Origin: Gossypium raimondii
Lineage: Eukaryota > Streptophyta > Magnoliopsida > Malvales > Malvaceae
Direction of reading: 5' to 3'
Length of the DNA stretch: 64,000 nt
NCBI RefSeq assembly: GCF_025698545.1
Contig: NC_068570.1
Location: 7,626,001 to 7,690,000, forward strand
Positions 12,767 to 23,694 of this stretch are shown here, in pieces. Position 1 is the first letter of the stretch, and each line of letters begins with the position of its first letter. The notes below the pieces were generated by a model that had not been told where the DNA came from, made no database searches, and saw only the letters and a program-made list of their open reading frames with translations. The position numbers and the translations under genes are program-made.

Positions 12767-14400
12767 ATGCCGAGACCAGGCCCTAGACCTTACGAGTGTG
12801 TAAGAAGAGCTTGGCATAGCGAAAGACACCAACCCATGAGAGGTTCCATCATTCAGCAGATTTTAAGGTTCTGGGTCTTCTTTGTTTTCCTTAATTTTGT
12901 TACGTTTTAATCAGCATTATTTCTACCTTTTGGGGGGGTTTAATTCCTTGCCCGCCATGTGTTTGATTTTAGGCTAGCTATTGAAACTCATAGCACAGCT
13001 ACTAAAAAGAATAAGGAGTGGCAAGATAAAATTATTACTGTCATCGTCAAAGCCGAGGAGATTATGTATTCCAAAGCCAATTCTGAGGTTCTTTTCTTCT
13101 TTAAAATTTGTGGATCTTTTTATTTTGTATCTACTTCTTTGGACTCAATTTCCCCCCCCTCTTATTGGGTTTTTAGGCTGAATACACCAACCCGGAAACC
13201 TTATGGGACCGTGTTAATGATGCCATCAACACGATTATCCGTCGAGATGAGAGCACTGAAACAGGAGAGCTTTTGCCACCTTGTGTTGAAGGTACTGTAG
13301 ATTTCTTTTCATGTTCTTCTGTGGTAAATTCTTGGTTTCGAGTTTATTGTTATGTTTGTGGTTTTTTTCTCGTTTTTTATTTTTTATTTATCTACATTTA
13401 GCTACAACTTAATGAAGCTTTCAATTTGAAAGTTGTTTCAAGAACAATTTGGACTGATAGATTGTAGCACATATATGTTGTTTTAGCGGCCCTTAACCTG
13501 GGGTGCTATCCAGTGAGAGCTTCAAGGAGCCAACGACACAGTAATCCTAGGACTTACCTTACGCCAAGAGCACCCGAAACTGTTCCTGCAACTCCTAGGA
13601 TTTTGGATAACGGTAGTGAGGATAGGTGTCCTCAGTTATCCCCGGTTCAGTCTGGTAGTCAGCTTGCAAGAATAGCAACCAATGTGAATTCGAACACTTC
13701 GGTTTCACAAGCTAACCGTCATAATTATCCGTTTCTACCTCAAAATTGCCCATCTGGCCATGACCAATTGATGAGGATGGAAACTAACAGTCCATCGAAC
13801 TCAGGTCAAGTTTACCCCCTTTATTATGGAATTCACTATCAAAATGCAGAGTCCCAAACAGGTTCTCCAGTGCAGGAAAATCTAGTGTCTGATACGATAA
13901 TAGTTGGGAGACCTATTGGTTCATCCGTGTTAGAGCCAGCTGAAATGGGTTCCTTGCAGAATTTCTTTTCCTCTTCCAATGTTGATATTGGTGGTAAGCG
14001 AATTGGGCTGCAAGATATCAGACACACTGATGAGAAGTTACTTGGGAAAGAATGTGATTTGTCCTTGCGGTTGGGTCTATTTTCTGACCCTTGTATGCAA
14101 GTAGAAAAGAAGTCACTTTGTGAAACCACAGATGTTGGTCCCAGCAACACTCAAGATGGGGGCAAACTTAGTGATGTTTTTCAACAAAAGAGTAAAGAGA
14201 TCCCCTTTTTTCCAGAGAGGACTGTTAATGACCATTTTGAATCCTTTTCAAGAAAGTGCTTTATGGAAAATGAAGGTCATAATGTAGGGGCAGCAACGAG
14301 AAAGCGTAAGGCAACATTTGGAGGCAACTCAGAAGATGAACAATTTTGCAAGCAACCAGGGTCCTCATCTAATAATAGAAGACATGGACCAGGTTTGTAA
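12767..14400 (+). CDS. KIX8/KIX9-like transcriptional adaptor (KIX domain plus EAR motif)
   Basis: Four exons splice in frame at GT-AG sites: 12767-12867, 12973-13087, 13177-13291 and 13487-14400, giving about 414 residues. The start is the ATG opening MPRPGPRPYECVRR, the signature beginning of plant KIX8/KIX9-type proteins. Residues about 10-100 form the KIX domain, including NKEWQDK, AEEIMYSKANSE and ETGELLPPCVEAALNLGC. A DLSLRLGLF stretch near 14057-14083 is an LxLxL EAR motif, which in this family recruits TOPLESS co-repressors. Arabidopsis KIX8 and KIX9 bridge PEAPOD proteins to TOPLESS and restrain leaf growth in the nucleus; the same role here is inferred. A basic RKRKA patch (about 14299-14315) may help nuclear import. 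The stop after GPGL overlaps a possible GT donor at 14397, and a short alternative last exon near 14540 is conceivable. Confidence 0.88.
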
Positions 14401-14551
14401 ACAATAGTTTTATTGTAGCTTGCCCTTCAAAATTAATGATCTTTTGATTGTATTAGTGAATCTTGCTTGCAATCTTTATTCTCTAATAGATGTTGTAAAA
14501 TGTAAGTGCTGACAAGTTGCATTGTTGGGATGCAGCAGAGAATGAACTGTA

Positions 14552-14557
14552 AATAAA
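14552..14557 (+). terminator. Candidate polyadenylation signal of the KIX-like gene
   Basis: An AATAAA hexamer lies about 150 bases past the stop codon at 14400. Its position fits a plant 3' UTR, but the motif alone is weak evidence. Confidence 0.35.
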
Positions 14558-17554
14558 ATGAGCATGATTGATATCTAATAGTTGGATGATTTAATTCTCA
14601 TTACACGTCTAATTACTTAGAAAATTTTAGTATAAATAACTTTTGATCAATTGAGGACCATAAAAGGAATATTTTTACCTTCTCAGCATGTGCAGAATGA
14701 GTTGTAGGTTTCTAGATTTACAAAGATCTGGAGATAAATGAACGAAAAATATATGCATTGTAGACAAATTAATTAGCTATTTGAAACTATAAAGTGGTGT
14801 GAAATATATACCCGAACTAACATAGAGAAAAGTGTTGATCACAAAGGATATATCCAACATCCAGAGCTCATGTTCCTATTTGCCTTCGGAGAATGGTCAA
14901 GGGTTGATTTTAGCCTGTTTGTAGCACTAGAATTTCTTGTTGATATGAATGCTTCTAGAGTTATTCACAGGAGGGTACTTATTAGTTCTTGGCATTAGGT
15001 TTGGTTGAGCCCTATTTTCCTGTGTAGTTTGCTGCTAGGTAAGGAATTAGCCACTACATTTTTGTCACTTCTGTGATGTAGATAAGCATTTGCTATATCA
15101 CTTCTCGGAGATCAGGATGGCAAGAGGAATCTAAGCGTTGTAAGAAACAGAGGTAGCTTGAAGGACTGGAAATGGATTACTGCTGATGCAGGGGATATGG
15201 CGCTGGGTTGGGAGCAAGGATCACATGCATGCCTTTGTGGTGTGATACACTTGAGTAGTCAGATGCTCATCTTGGGTAACATTCAACTTATTAGGTTTTT
15301 AGGAGGCACAAATGCATACTAGAAGACTCTTTGGTTGCGGACTTGTGTTGGGTGTTTTGTAGAATGAGCTTTTATGCATTAGCCTTTGTGATTGAGATGG
15401 TTACCTATGTAAAGGACTTATTTGAGGATTACTTTGTTATGGGTTGTGATGTGTAGAACAAGGCAAATGCTGGTGAGCACCCTTGATCCATGTTTAAAGA
15501 CGTTGGGAATTGGTGGTTCCCTTTTTAAATTTCTAAGAGAAGGTAGGTTGCCTTTTTTTACCATTTTTATCCGATTTTGGACCTCTCTAAGCTTTAAATT
15601 TGACGGAGATTCCTCTCAAAAGAGTAGAGTGTGTAAAGTGTAAACTCTTCCCCATGTGATGTGTGGTGGGGTGACTGACTCCACCAAGCTTTAAAGATGT
15701 GGTTGACAAGCCATCTCATTCTCTCCCAATTTTGTGAAAAAGACAATGACTGAGCTCTGGTGAGGATTTCCATTTTTCTTTTATATATATATATATATAT
15801 ATATTTATAAATATATATATGTGTGTGTATGTATATTTTCATCTCTTCACCTTATGTCATTACATGACAGTAACATCAGCTAATTGATTCACGAGGAACT
15901 TCCCTTATCCAACCACAGGTTATTCCACTTTTCATTTTGTTTTGTTTTTAGGGCAGCCATTCCCATTCCCCAGCCGCAAGCCATATTTTGTGGGTTCCAG
16001 CCAAGAAAATTGTCTGAGCTTGTTGCATTGCATTGTAGGTTCTTTTCTTTTTTTGTCTTTTCACAGTATGTTGAGGAGGTTAAATGCATGACAGTAGTTG
16101 CCAAGTGGAGGCTCCAAAGTTTTAATCACAAACCGTTAATAATGAAATAACAGGGTATGAATGGGCAAGGGTGATGGAAGTAGCGGAATCCAAAGTCAAA
16201 TTTTCTGGATGGTCCCATTGGGATTTGTCTTTGTAATGTTCTCATATTCAGATTAGGATACCCCCCCTTTTTTTTTACGCACATGTGAGCACAATAATTC
16301 ATTGCAAAGGCCAAAGGTGTGTATAAAGGTACATGCATACGGTTGTCCAAAGGCAGTAGAATAAAGAAGCAAACAACAACAAACACAGTCAGTTCTTTCT
16401 ATAACAGCATTTCGCTATAACATCAATTTTTTAGAAAATTATTTTTTGTTTTTTTTTTTCTCTATAACAACTTTTCACTTGTAACAACAATATTTACCAT
16501 GGTTATAAAGTATGCTATTTATTAAATTAATTCTCTATAATAATATATGGTTTAAATTTTTAAGTAAAATTATATCTATTTTATTAATTATAATTTATTA
16601 AATAAAATGATTTTAATTAAAATATTATTTTAATAAAATGCTTAAATCTCATGTGAAGAAATCTATTAATCATATTTTATTAACCTTCAATTAGTGGAAT
16701 TAAAATATCAATTCAATATCCTAATTAACTATTCTACCATGAATTTGAAACATTATAAACTTATAAATTGACTACTTGAATTTATTGACTCATGATAAAT
16801 TAATTAATTCATTGATTAATTGAACTTGTTAGATTTATTAACTTTATAATTAATCATGTGAAAGAATATAAAATAAAAGATGCATAAAAAGCAATAATAC
16901 ATGCACGTCTTTTAATTTTGTCGATTTGATTCTTACTTTTTGGAATATGATTATCATTTTCTTTATTTGATGAAAATTCACGATATAAATTCTATAATAA
17001 ATTTACAATGAATATCTCTATAATATAACAAAGAAAAAAAACATAAGAAGCAAAAATAGTAGATTCATGATCATGCTGAACACTTAATATTTGAACTTGA
17101 TTTGAACTCAACTATTGATAACCTTGGATTTGAGAGTAGAAGGATAAATCTCTCATTAAACAGTATCAAAGTATAGCATCGAATCACACTCGAAATTATT
17201 ATTACCGAAAATGTTTTTACATAGGAAAAAATATGACTCTTTTTCTTCGATATTTAAAAAAAGTATAATACATTTTATTATAATATTTAATAAGAATAGG
17301 ATAGTGTGATGCAGAGTAGTATGGATGTAATGTTTTGATTATAGGTTTATTTTGGAGGTATTTGATTCATGGAAATAATATCTTTTTGATAATAAGATTA
17401 CACGAATGTAAGATTATTTATTAAATATGTTATATTGTTTTATTTGTACAAATTAAGAATTTATGACTATACTGAACTATAAAAGTTTAGTTATGTAGAT
17501 AAAATAATTAAAGAAAAAAATTATTAACTTCTAAAAAGATAAATTAATAAAAAA
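14558..17554. other. Intergenic, no gene supported
   Basis: No spliced coding sequence could be built. Open frames at 15422-15643, 15884-16150 and 16126-16386 lack recognisable domains. A TA/TG microsatellite is at about 15782-15835. From 16390 the sequence is AT-rich with 'ctataacaac'-type words on both strands at 16394-16510, suggesting an old MITE without clear ends. Confidence 0.4.
15782..15835. repeat. TA/TG microsatellite
   Basis: A run of TA units (15782-15804), a short break, then ATATATAT and GTGTGTGT. Confidence 0.85.
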
Positions 17555-18060
17555 TGTAATGATGTTGAGGGAAGGTGTATTCCTTTCATAGAAGTTTTTG
17601 AAGTGTCGTCCGTTTAGAGCAAACAGACTCTTCAATCGGTTGGTATTATCCATGGATTGAGTAAGAGATTCGTCTCCTATCTCAACTGAGAGCTTGAGTG
17701 TCAAAAACAGGGTTTGCAAAGCGAAAGCTCCTCGTTGGATTGGATTAGGCAGTGCATACAGCCACCTACTAAGGGGACTAGAGTATTGCACAACCGGTAG
17801 GGTTTAAACCATTGCCCCTTGTATTGCCTCTAAGGGAATATGTACTACCACTTGATCAGGCGGTAAGTGGCATGTGCAACGCATGATCCGATCCGACAAG
17901 GAACTCCCTCTTTGTGAACCTCGCCTCTAGCATTCGAGCCCTCAACAGAGTTAGGAGACAAAATCTTGGCTCGACTAGAGGACAATACTAACCTATTAAA
18001 GGATCTGTCGACAACAGACGATAACACTTCAAAAACTTCTCTAAAATGGATGAATTACCT
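17555..18060. other. GC-richer island of unknown origin
   Basis: Roughly 500 bp of near-balanced composition with complex sequence lies inside very AT-rich DNA. Words such as CCGATCCGACAAGGAACTCC and CATTCGAGCCCTC are unlike the surroundings. No tRNA cloverleaf, rRNA or protein domain was recognised. An organelle-derived insertion or an unrecognised LTR piece are both possible. Confidence 0.3.
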
Positions 18061-18539
18061 CTCAACAAATGAAGTTGAAGAAAAAAAGTTTTATGAGGTG
18101 TTTTACAAAGATAAATAACTTGCAAATTATACATAATTCGTGAGAGATTATGTTTTCTTATTCCACCAAAAATGTATCGAATCCATCCATCCATACATGT
18201 AGACTTGGAAATAAAAATAAAAATTAAAGCAATATATGTACAACTTTAAATAAACTATGCATGTAATTATTCTAATTTTGTTTCATTTAAAATTTAAAAT
18301 TTTCATATAAAAATAATATTTATTATCTTTTAAATAATTAATTGGTTTGCCTTTTATGTAAATATAAATGGGAAATTATTACTTTTTTTGAAGTTTAAAT
18401 ATATTTAAAATTTTAATGTTTTATTCAATATTTTCATTAAAAATAATTTTCTCTTTTGAAAAGTTGATGGTAAAATTAGACTCTTTTAAAAATTGAGGTC
18501 AAATTTAACTAAAAAATAATAAGGGCCAAATTGAAAAAG

Positions 18540-18990
18540 GCATGAAGATAATTTTAGCCCTTAACATTTACTCATTTTGTCAATTAAGCTCTTATTCTTT
18601 TTTTTTTCCAGGTTATTCTGACCCTCAACCTGTAAGATTTAGTGAATCGATTGTTGTTTGATGAAAAAAAATTGGTTGAACTGTTAAAATGTTAATGACA
18701 TTGACGTGACATGTTATATATAATTTATTGCTAATATGAATAAATTTTTAAAAATTTTTATGAACTTTGTTGATTTTTAATTTTTTTTTGAATTTTTATG
18801 AATTATACGTAGATTGTCACGCTAGTGGTCTTATCAATGCCGTTAAAATTTGAACAAGTTAAATCAATTTTTTCATCTAAAAGTAAGCAATTTGATTAAA
18901 TTTTAGAGGTTGAAAACCAAAATCCCCAAAAAGAATAAGGGTCCAAATGAAAAAATTGAGCAAACATTAAGGGCTTTATCAGTATGCCAA
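18540..18990. mobile_element. MITE-like long inverted repeat
   Basis: The arms read inward from 'ggcat..gataa..agcccttaa' on the left and its reverse complement on the right (ending near 18990). They also share the 'cttattcttttt' and 'ttcaacct.taa.attta' blocks. There is no coding sequence. Ends are approximate and no target duplication was fixed. Confidence 0.55.
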
Positions 18991-19023
18991 TGAAAAAAAA
19001 ATATGTAAAACATATGTCTTAAC

Positions 19024-19482
19024 TAGAGGTGTTCATGGGCCGGGCGGCCCGGCCCGGCCCGACGGCCCGCCCGAAATATGGGAGGGTTCGGGTAAAAATA
19101 TAGGCCCGAAATATGGGTTTGGGTAAAAAAATGAGGCCCGTTTAAAAAACAGGACGGGCCTCGGGCACGATTTTTTTGGCCCGGGCCCGGCCCGACCAGG
19201 CCCGAATATATAATAAAAAATATTTTTTTTATATTTTTTAAATTTTAAATTTTTTTAAAATATTTTTAAAATACTTTTTTTAAATTTTTTTAAAAAATTG
19301 GTGTTTATTTTTAAAAAACGGGCCGGGCCAGGCTGGACTCGGGCCTAAGAAAAATTTCCTGGGCCGGGCCTGGACAAAATCTCAGGCCCATATTTTGGGC
19401 CGCGCCGGGCCCGGGCCTAGTATGCGGGCCAAAATTTTTTACGGGCCCGGCCCGAACCCGGCCCGGCCCATGAACACCTCTG
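19024..19482. mobile_element. hAT-type MITE, copy 1
   Basis: The element starts TAGAGGTGTTCATGGGCC and ends with the inverted counterpart GGCCCATGAACACCTCTG. The 8-mers GTCTTAAC (19016-19023) and GTCTTAAG (19483-19490) flank it, an 8-bp target duplication with one mismatch, as expected for hAT elements. It is 459 bp with GC-rich arms (GGCCCGGCCC runs) around an AT-rich centre and has no coding potential. Related copies lie at 30537 and 31240. Confidence 0.88.
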
Positions 19483-19490
19483 GTCTTAAG

Positions 19491-20179
19491 TAAGAGTGTT
19501 ATTTAGAAATATAAATGAAAAAGATTTATTATAGTATACAATGTTTTGAAGATTTCATAACCAGTGTTTAAGATTTTTTTTAATTATTTATGTATTTTTT
19601 GGTATTAAAATTTATGAAAGCTATTTTCGTTTTGCATGGATGTATTGTATTTAATAATTAAAATATATTGAATTATTTCATATTAATTTAAAATAATTTA
19701 TGAATAATATAAGTAGAAAATTGGAAAATAAATATTTGAAAATAATAAGTGAAAAGTATTAACTAAGAAAAGGAAAATACTAATGCACTTATTTCTTATA
19801 ACACGTGTCAACCAAAGCTTCTTATTTCTTTAATTATATATTAATGGTCAAATCTTAGTTTTGACCCTTATATTGCACTTAAATTTGAGACTTAACCTAT
19901 ATAATTTAATTTTGACATAATTTAACAACTCAATTTTTATAATATTATTAGTTAGTCCAAATACTTTATTATAATTAAAATATTGATGTGAACTTTTAAG
20001 AACTATTGACACCGTTAAAATTCTCTATTAAATTCATATCTATTATAATGTCATTTGTTTATTACAAAGTTATTAAGTGAGTATCTTTTGTAATAAAAGA
20101 TCAAGTGCCTTGAAGCCATCTTTATTCTCACAATTCTTGTCCACCTCTTTGGCTACGAATCAAAATTTTATGGCTAACA

Positions 20180-20181
<2 letters not shown>
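19491..20181. other. AT-rich intergenic, no gene seen
   Basis: No exon or RNA gene could be supported. The end runs into the long AT microsatellite beside the ankyrin relic. Confidence 0.4.

Positions 20182-20182
<1 letters not shown>

Positions 20183-20230
<48 letters not shown>
20183..20230. repeat. (AT)n microsatellite, about 24 units
   Basis: A perfect run of alternating A and T lies directly beyond the broken 3' side of the ankyrin pseudogene. Confidence 0.95.
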
Positions 20231-20234
<4 letters not shown>

Positions 20235-20312
20235 ATGATTTCCATTAATTTATTTATTATTTTGAGATGTTCAAACTTAAAAGGAAAAAAAGTCCATGGT
20301 ACACACCTGTGT

Positions 20313-20755
20313 TTGGTTAGCAGCTATTTCCATATGCAAGATGGTGTTACCCTCGTAGTTTAGACAATTCACAAACTCCTGATTCGAAATTCCTTTGACC
20401 ACCAACAACTTCAAAGCCTCGAGCTGGTTGCACCTCACGTATGCATGCAAAATGGTGTCACATTGGGCCATCGACAAGTCTGGCATGAATAAACTCTCTC
20501 AACACATCAAGGCAACCTTTCATGGCTGCTATGTGAAGAGGGTTCCTCCCATCATGGTCACAAATAAGGCACATATCAAGGTTAACTTGCAGTGAACTTG
20601 TCACAATTTGCCGGTGCCCTTTGACTGTTGCTAAGTGAAGTGGTGATTGACTTTGGGAATCGAGTTCGTTGGCTAGATCAGGCATTCAAGTGAAAGTTCA
20701 TCAACGAATTCAAAATGGCCAAGCATGGCAACTATGTGCAAAGGTGTTTCAGGGC
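20313..20755 (-). pseudogene. Ankyrin-repeat protein gene fragment (PGG/ACD6-like family), broken
   Basis: Read on the minus strand, ankyrin units appear in three frame-separated pieces. The first has ETPLHIVAMLGHFEFVDELS (about 20755-20690). The second has SPLHLATVKGHRQIV and NPLHIAAMKGCLDVLREFI (about 20660-20490). The third has DTILHAYVRCNQLEALKLLV and GNTILHMEIAANQTQ (about 20460-20313). A frameshift separates each pair of pieces. The last piece ends at a CACAG|GTGTGT site that looks like an original splice donor, but no membrane-spanning PGG exon follows; the AT microsatellite and AT-rich DNA lie there instead. The start of the gene is also absent. Plant genes of this type encode ankyrin-membrane proteins in stress and immune signalling; this fragment cannot be functional. 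Confidence 0.75.
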
Positions 20756-21545
20756 GATTTAACGATTTTTAAAATGAACTTAAATATTACTTAAAAAATA
20801 ATATATTTTTTAAAATTAACTTAACTAGTTATCTGCTAAACAGGTTGCACCTCATATTAAATTATTTTTTAAGGGGCACATGCTATTGTCATGTGGCTAG
20901 AACTTTAGTCTCGCAAATCATGCAACCTTAGGTGATTTCTTTGCTCCAAATTTGCCTAAGTCAACCTAACTCTTGCGAAAGTGAGAATTCTCACCAAAAT
21001 TCTATAAGGCACCAAAATATAGCGGAAACAAACTCGAAATGAAAAAGCAACGAAGAACAGAAAAGCTTAAGGAAAAATAGCACACACCAAGTGTTTGAGT
21101 AAATGCTCTCAAATATATTCACAACTATGGATGGAATGATGACAAATAAGGGGGAAGACTTTTATATATAGTTGAGCTCCCCCAAAACTAACGATATAGA
21201 TTGAGTTACATTGACGGTCAAGATTAGAGCTTACCTACAATTGAGACACCTAAGGGATTTAAACTCCATACAATCTTATTCCTTTAGGATTTACACTATT
21301 TACCCTGGTAACTAGTTTTACTAGAGTGTTTCACTGAGCCACCAAGGCTTCAAATAGAGGGCTTCTCCATGGTTTCCATGAGTTGGGCTAGTTAATTTGG
21401 GTTAAATGAGCCTTATTTCATCAATTGACATCTATGCAAAATTCTTTGTGAAATCGTCATGGGCTTTGGTTCATGGCCCGTGACATTCTCCCCTACCCAT
21501 TCTCGCAATGCCCTCATTGTGTGCTCTGAATGACATTGGTTTGAC

Positions 21546-22553
21546 TAGGGCTGAGCACTCGATTGAATCGAATCGAATGAAAAAATTTCGAGTTAATCGA
21601 ATTGATGAATCCTATTTTACCATCCTAACTCAATTTGAAATTTCTCAAACTAATTCGAGTGAGATGGAAATCGAATCGAATATATTTGTTCAAGTTAAAT
21701 TAAAAAATGACTTTGGATCCTTGTAACTATCACCCACAGTAATCAAATTTGTTATTAACTTTCATCTTCTCATAATTTATTTATTAATATTTTATATACG
21801 AGTTAGCTTCTTGCTTGCTTAGCTGCTTCAATTATCTTCCGATTTTTGTCACTATGCATTTTGAAATTAAAAAATATTAAATATAAAAATGTGATTTTTT
21901 AATAAAAGTTATCTTAAATATAAAATGTAAAATTGATACCAACATAAAATTTTAATACGAAAATTTTATGGCATCATCAATAATTCAATTTTAATAGAAA
22001 TTTATAAATATTTAATATAATTAAACAATTCAATAATATAAATAGTACAAAATGTGAAATTTAATTTAATAATACAAATAGAAGATATAAATAAAATTAT
22101 TACTATTTAGGTTTAGGAATTTTTTGGATGATTTTTTATTTTGGGGTAAAGGTGAAAAGTAAAAGTTTAGGGGAAAATAAAAGTTTTGAGGGTTGGGGAA
22201 TAAAATTTTGGGGAAAGTAAATGGGGGGGGGGAATATTCAAAATAAATTAGGGGAAAATGGGTTTGGGGTAGACTGGGGTGGGATGGGAGGAGAGTAAAA
22301 GTTTTGGGGAAAAAGTGGGAGGGAGTAAAAGTATTGGGGGAAAATAAAAAGGCTTAGGGGTTTAGGGTAAAAATTTAAAATATTATAGTTTGATATTTGA
22401 TTTATTCGAGTTACTCAAATTCGAAAGTTAAACTTGATTTAAACTCAAAATTCAAAAAAAAAATTCGAGTTGACTCGAATAACTTGATTCGTTTACTCGA
22501 AATTCAATTTTTTTTTCAATTTTTTGAGTCGAATTGAGTTTTGCTCACCCCTA
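21546..22553. mobile_element. hAT-type MITE, TAGGGGTGAGC family, 1008 bp
   Basis: The ends are TAGGGCTGAGCACTCGA on the left and the reverse complement of TAGGGGTGAGCAAAACTC on the right. The 8-mer GGTTTGAC is present on both sides (21538-21545 and 22554-22561), a perfect hAT-size target duplication. The arms are full of 'ttcgagt'/'actcgaa' words. The middle has GGGGAAA-rich repeats (22140-22370). There is no coding potential. Confidence 0.88.
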
Positions 22554-23228
22554 GGTTTGACTCATCCCAGAACCTTCTCAATGCCTCGGCCGATTCCTAA
22601 CTAGCCTCTCTATCAAGTAGTCTCATCCCTCGGAACACTTGCTTCAACTTTTGTCATCTCCTAACTCGAACCGTTTCTCTCCTTTTTGGTACATCTTGTT
22701 CGCAAAAGTTCGTCGCACTTACTTGCCTACATTGTGCCTCAATTGGGATCCCTTGATCCACACAATTAGGTTTCGACACGCTCTCATTGAGCACTAGGTT
22801 AACCTTGAGCCTTGCTGCTGACTTTGGTTTATAAGCCATTTTGCTTACTTGCTTCAAAACTCTGAAATGGCCCATGTGTCTTTGCCAAGCTAAGTATTCA
22901 GAATGAAAAATACTACCAAAGTGTTTGAGATGTACCTCTTTCGTTACATTTGCTCGTCTCTGTTGCCCTATTTGCATCACTACTTTTCACCCAAAGTCCG
23001 ATGCATAACCCACATTTCTTTTAGGTGGTAGCCCCACTAATAACTCAATAGGTTTCATATCAGTTTATCGCCCTATAGAATTTCTAATGATGTCTTTGTA
23101 GCACTTCTCCTATCTACCAAGTCAATTTTTTTCTCTCATGAACATCTTTGACTAGTTGGATTGCTGACAATACCTTCGGTCCACCCCTCATGTCTCGACT
23201 CATTGGCATGAAACATTGTTGTTGTCTA

Positions 23229-23694
23229 GTATCCAAGATGCATATACATTCGGCAAAAGGAACCAAAACAACATTAATCTTGTCAAGGAAATTTAAGCCA
23301 AGAACATAGTTGTAATCATCCAAGTGAATTACCTTGAAGTCTTCCTTGCCTTTCTATTGACCAATCCATAGCTCAACTCTTTCTACTACTTTCACAGTTG
23401 GAACCTCTTTGGAATCTTTATCTTTTTAGTTAATTCATTAACTAAAACATTAATCTTGTGAGTATCCAAGATGCATATACATTTGGCAAAAGGAACCAAA
23501 ACAACATTAATCTTGTCAAGGAAATTTAAGCCAAGAACATAGTTGTAATCATCCAAGTGAATTACCTCGAAGTGTTTCTTACCTTTCTATTGACCAATCC
23601 ATAGCTCAACCCCTTCTGCTACTCTCACGGTTGGGACCTCTTTGGAATCTTCATCTTTTTAGTTGATTCATTAACTGAGAGACCAAGCGTTGAT
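23229..23694. repeat. 233-bp tandem duplication inside the Gypsy protease region
   Basis: Unit 1 (23229-23461) and unit 2 (from 23462) both start GTATCCAAGATGCATATACA and run through the same protease-coding segment with few differences. At the right end a 26-bp block starting TTGATTCATTAACTGAGAG is itself repeated (23663-23688 and 23690-23715). Confidence 0.85.

Noticed and set aside
12423..12803. Open frames on both strands near the KIX-like gene
   Set aside because: They come from the pyrimidine-rich leader and conflict with the well-supported ATG at 12767.
17530..18194. tRNA or rRNA gene in the GC-richer island
   Set aside because: No cloverleaf or conserved T-loop with matching stems was found.
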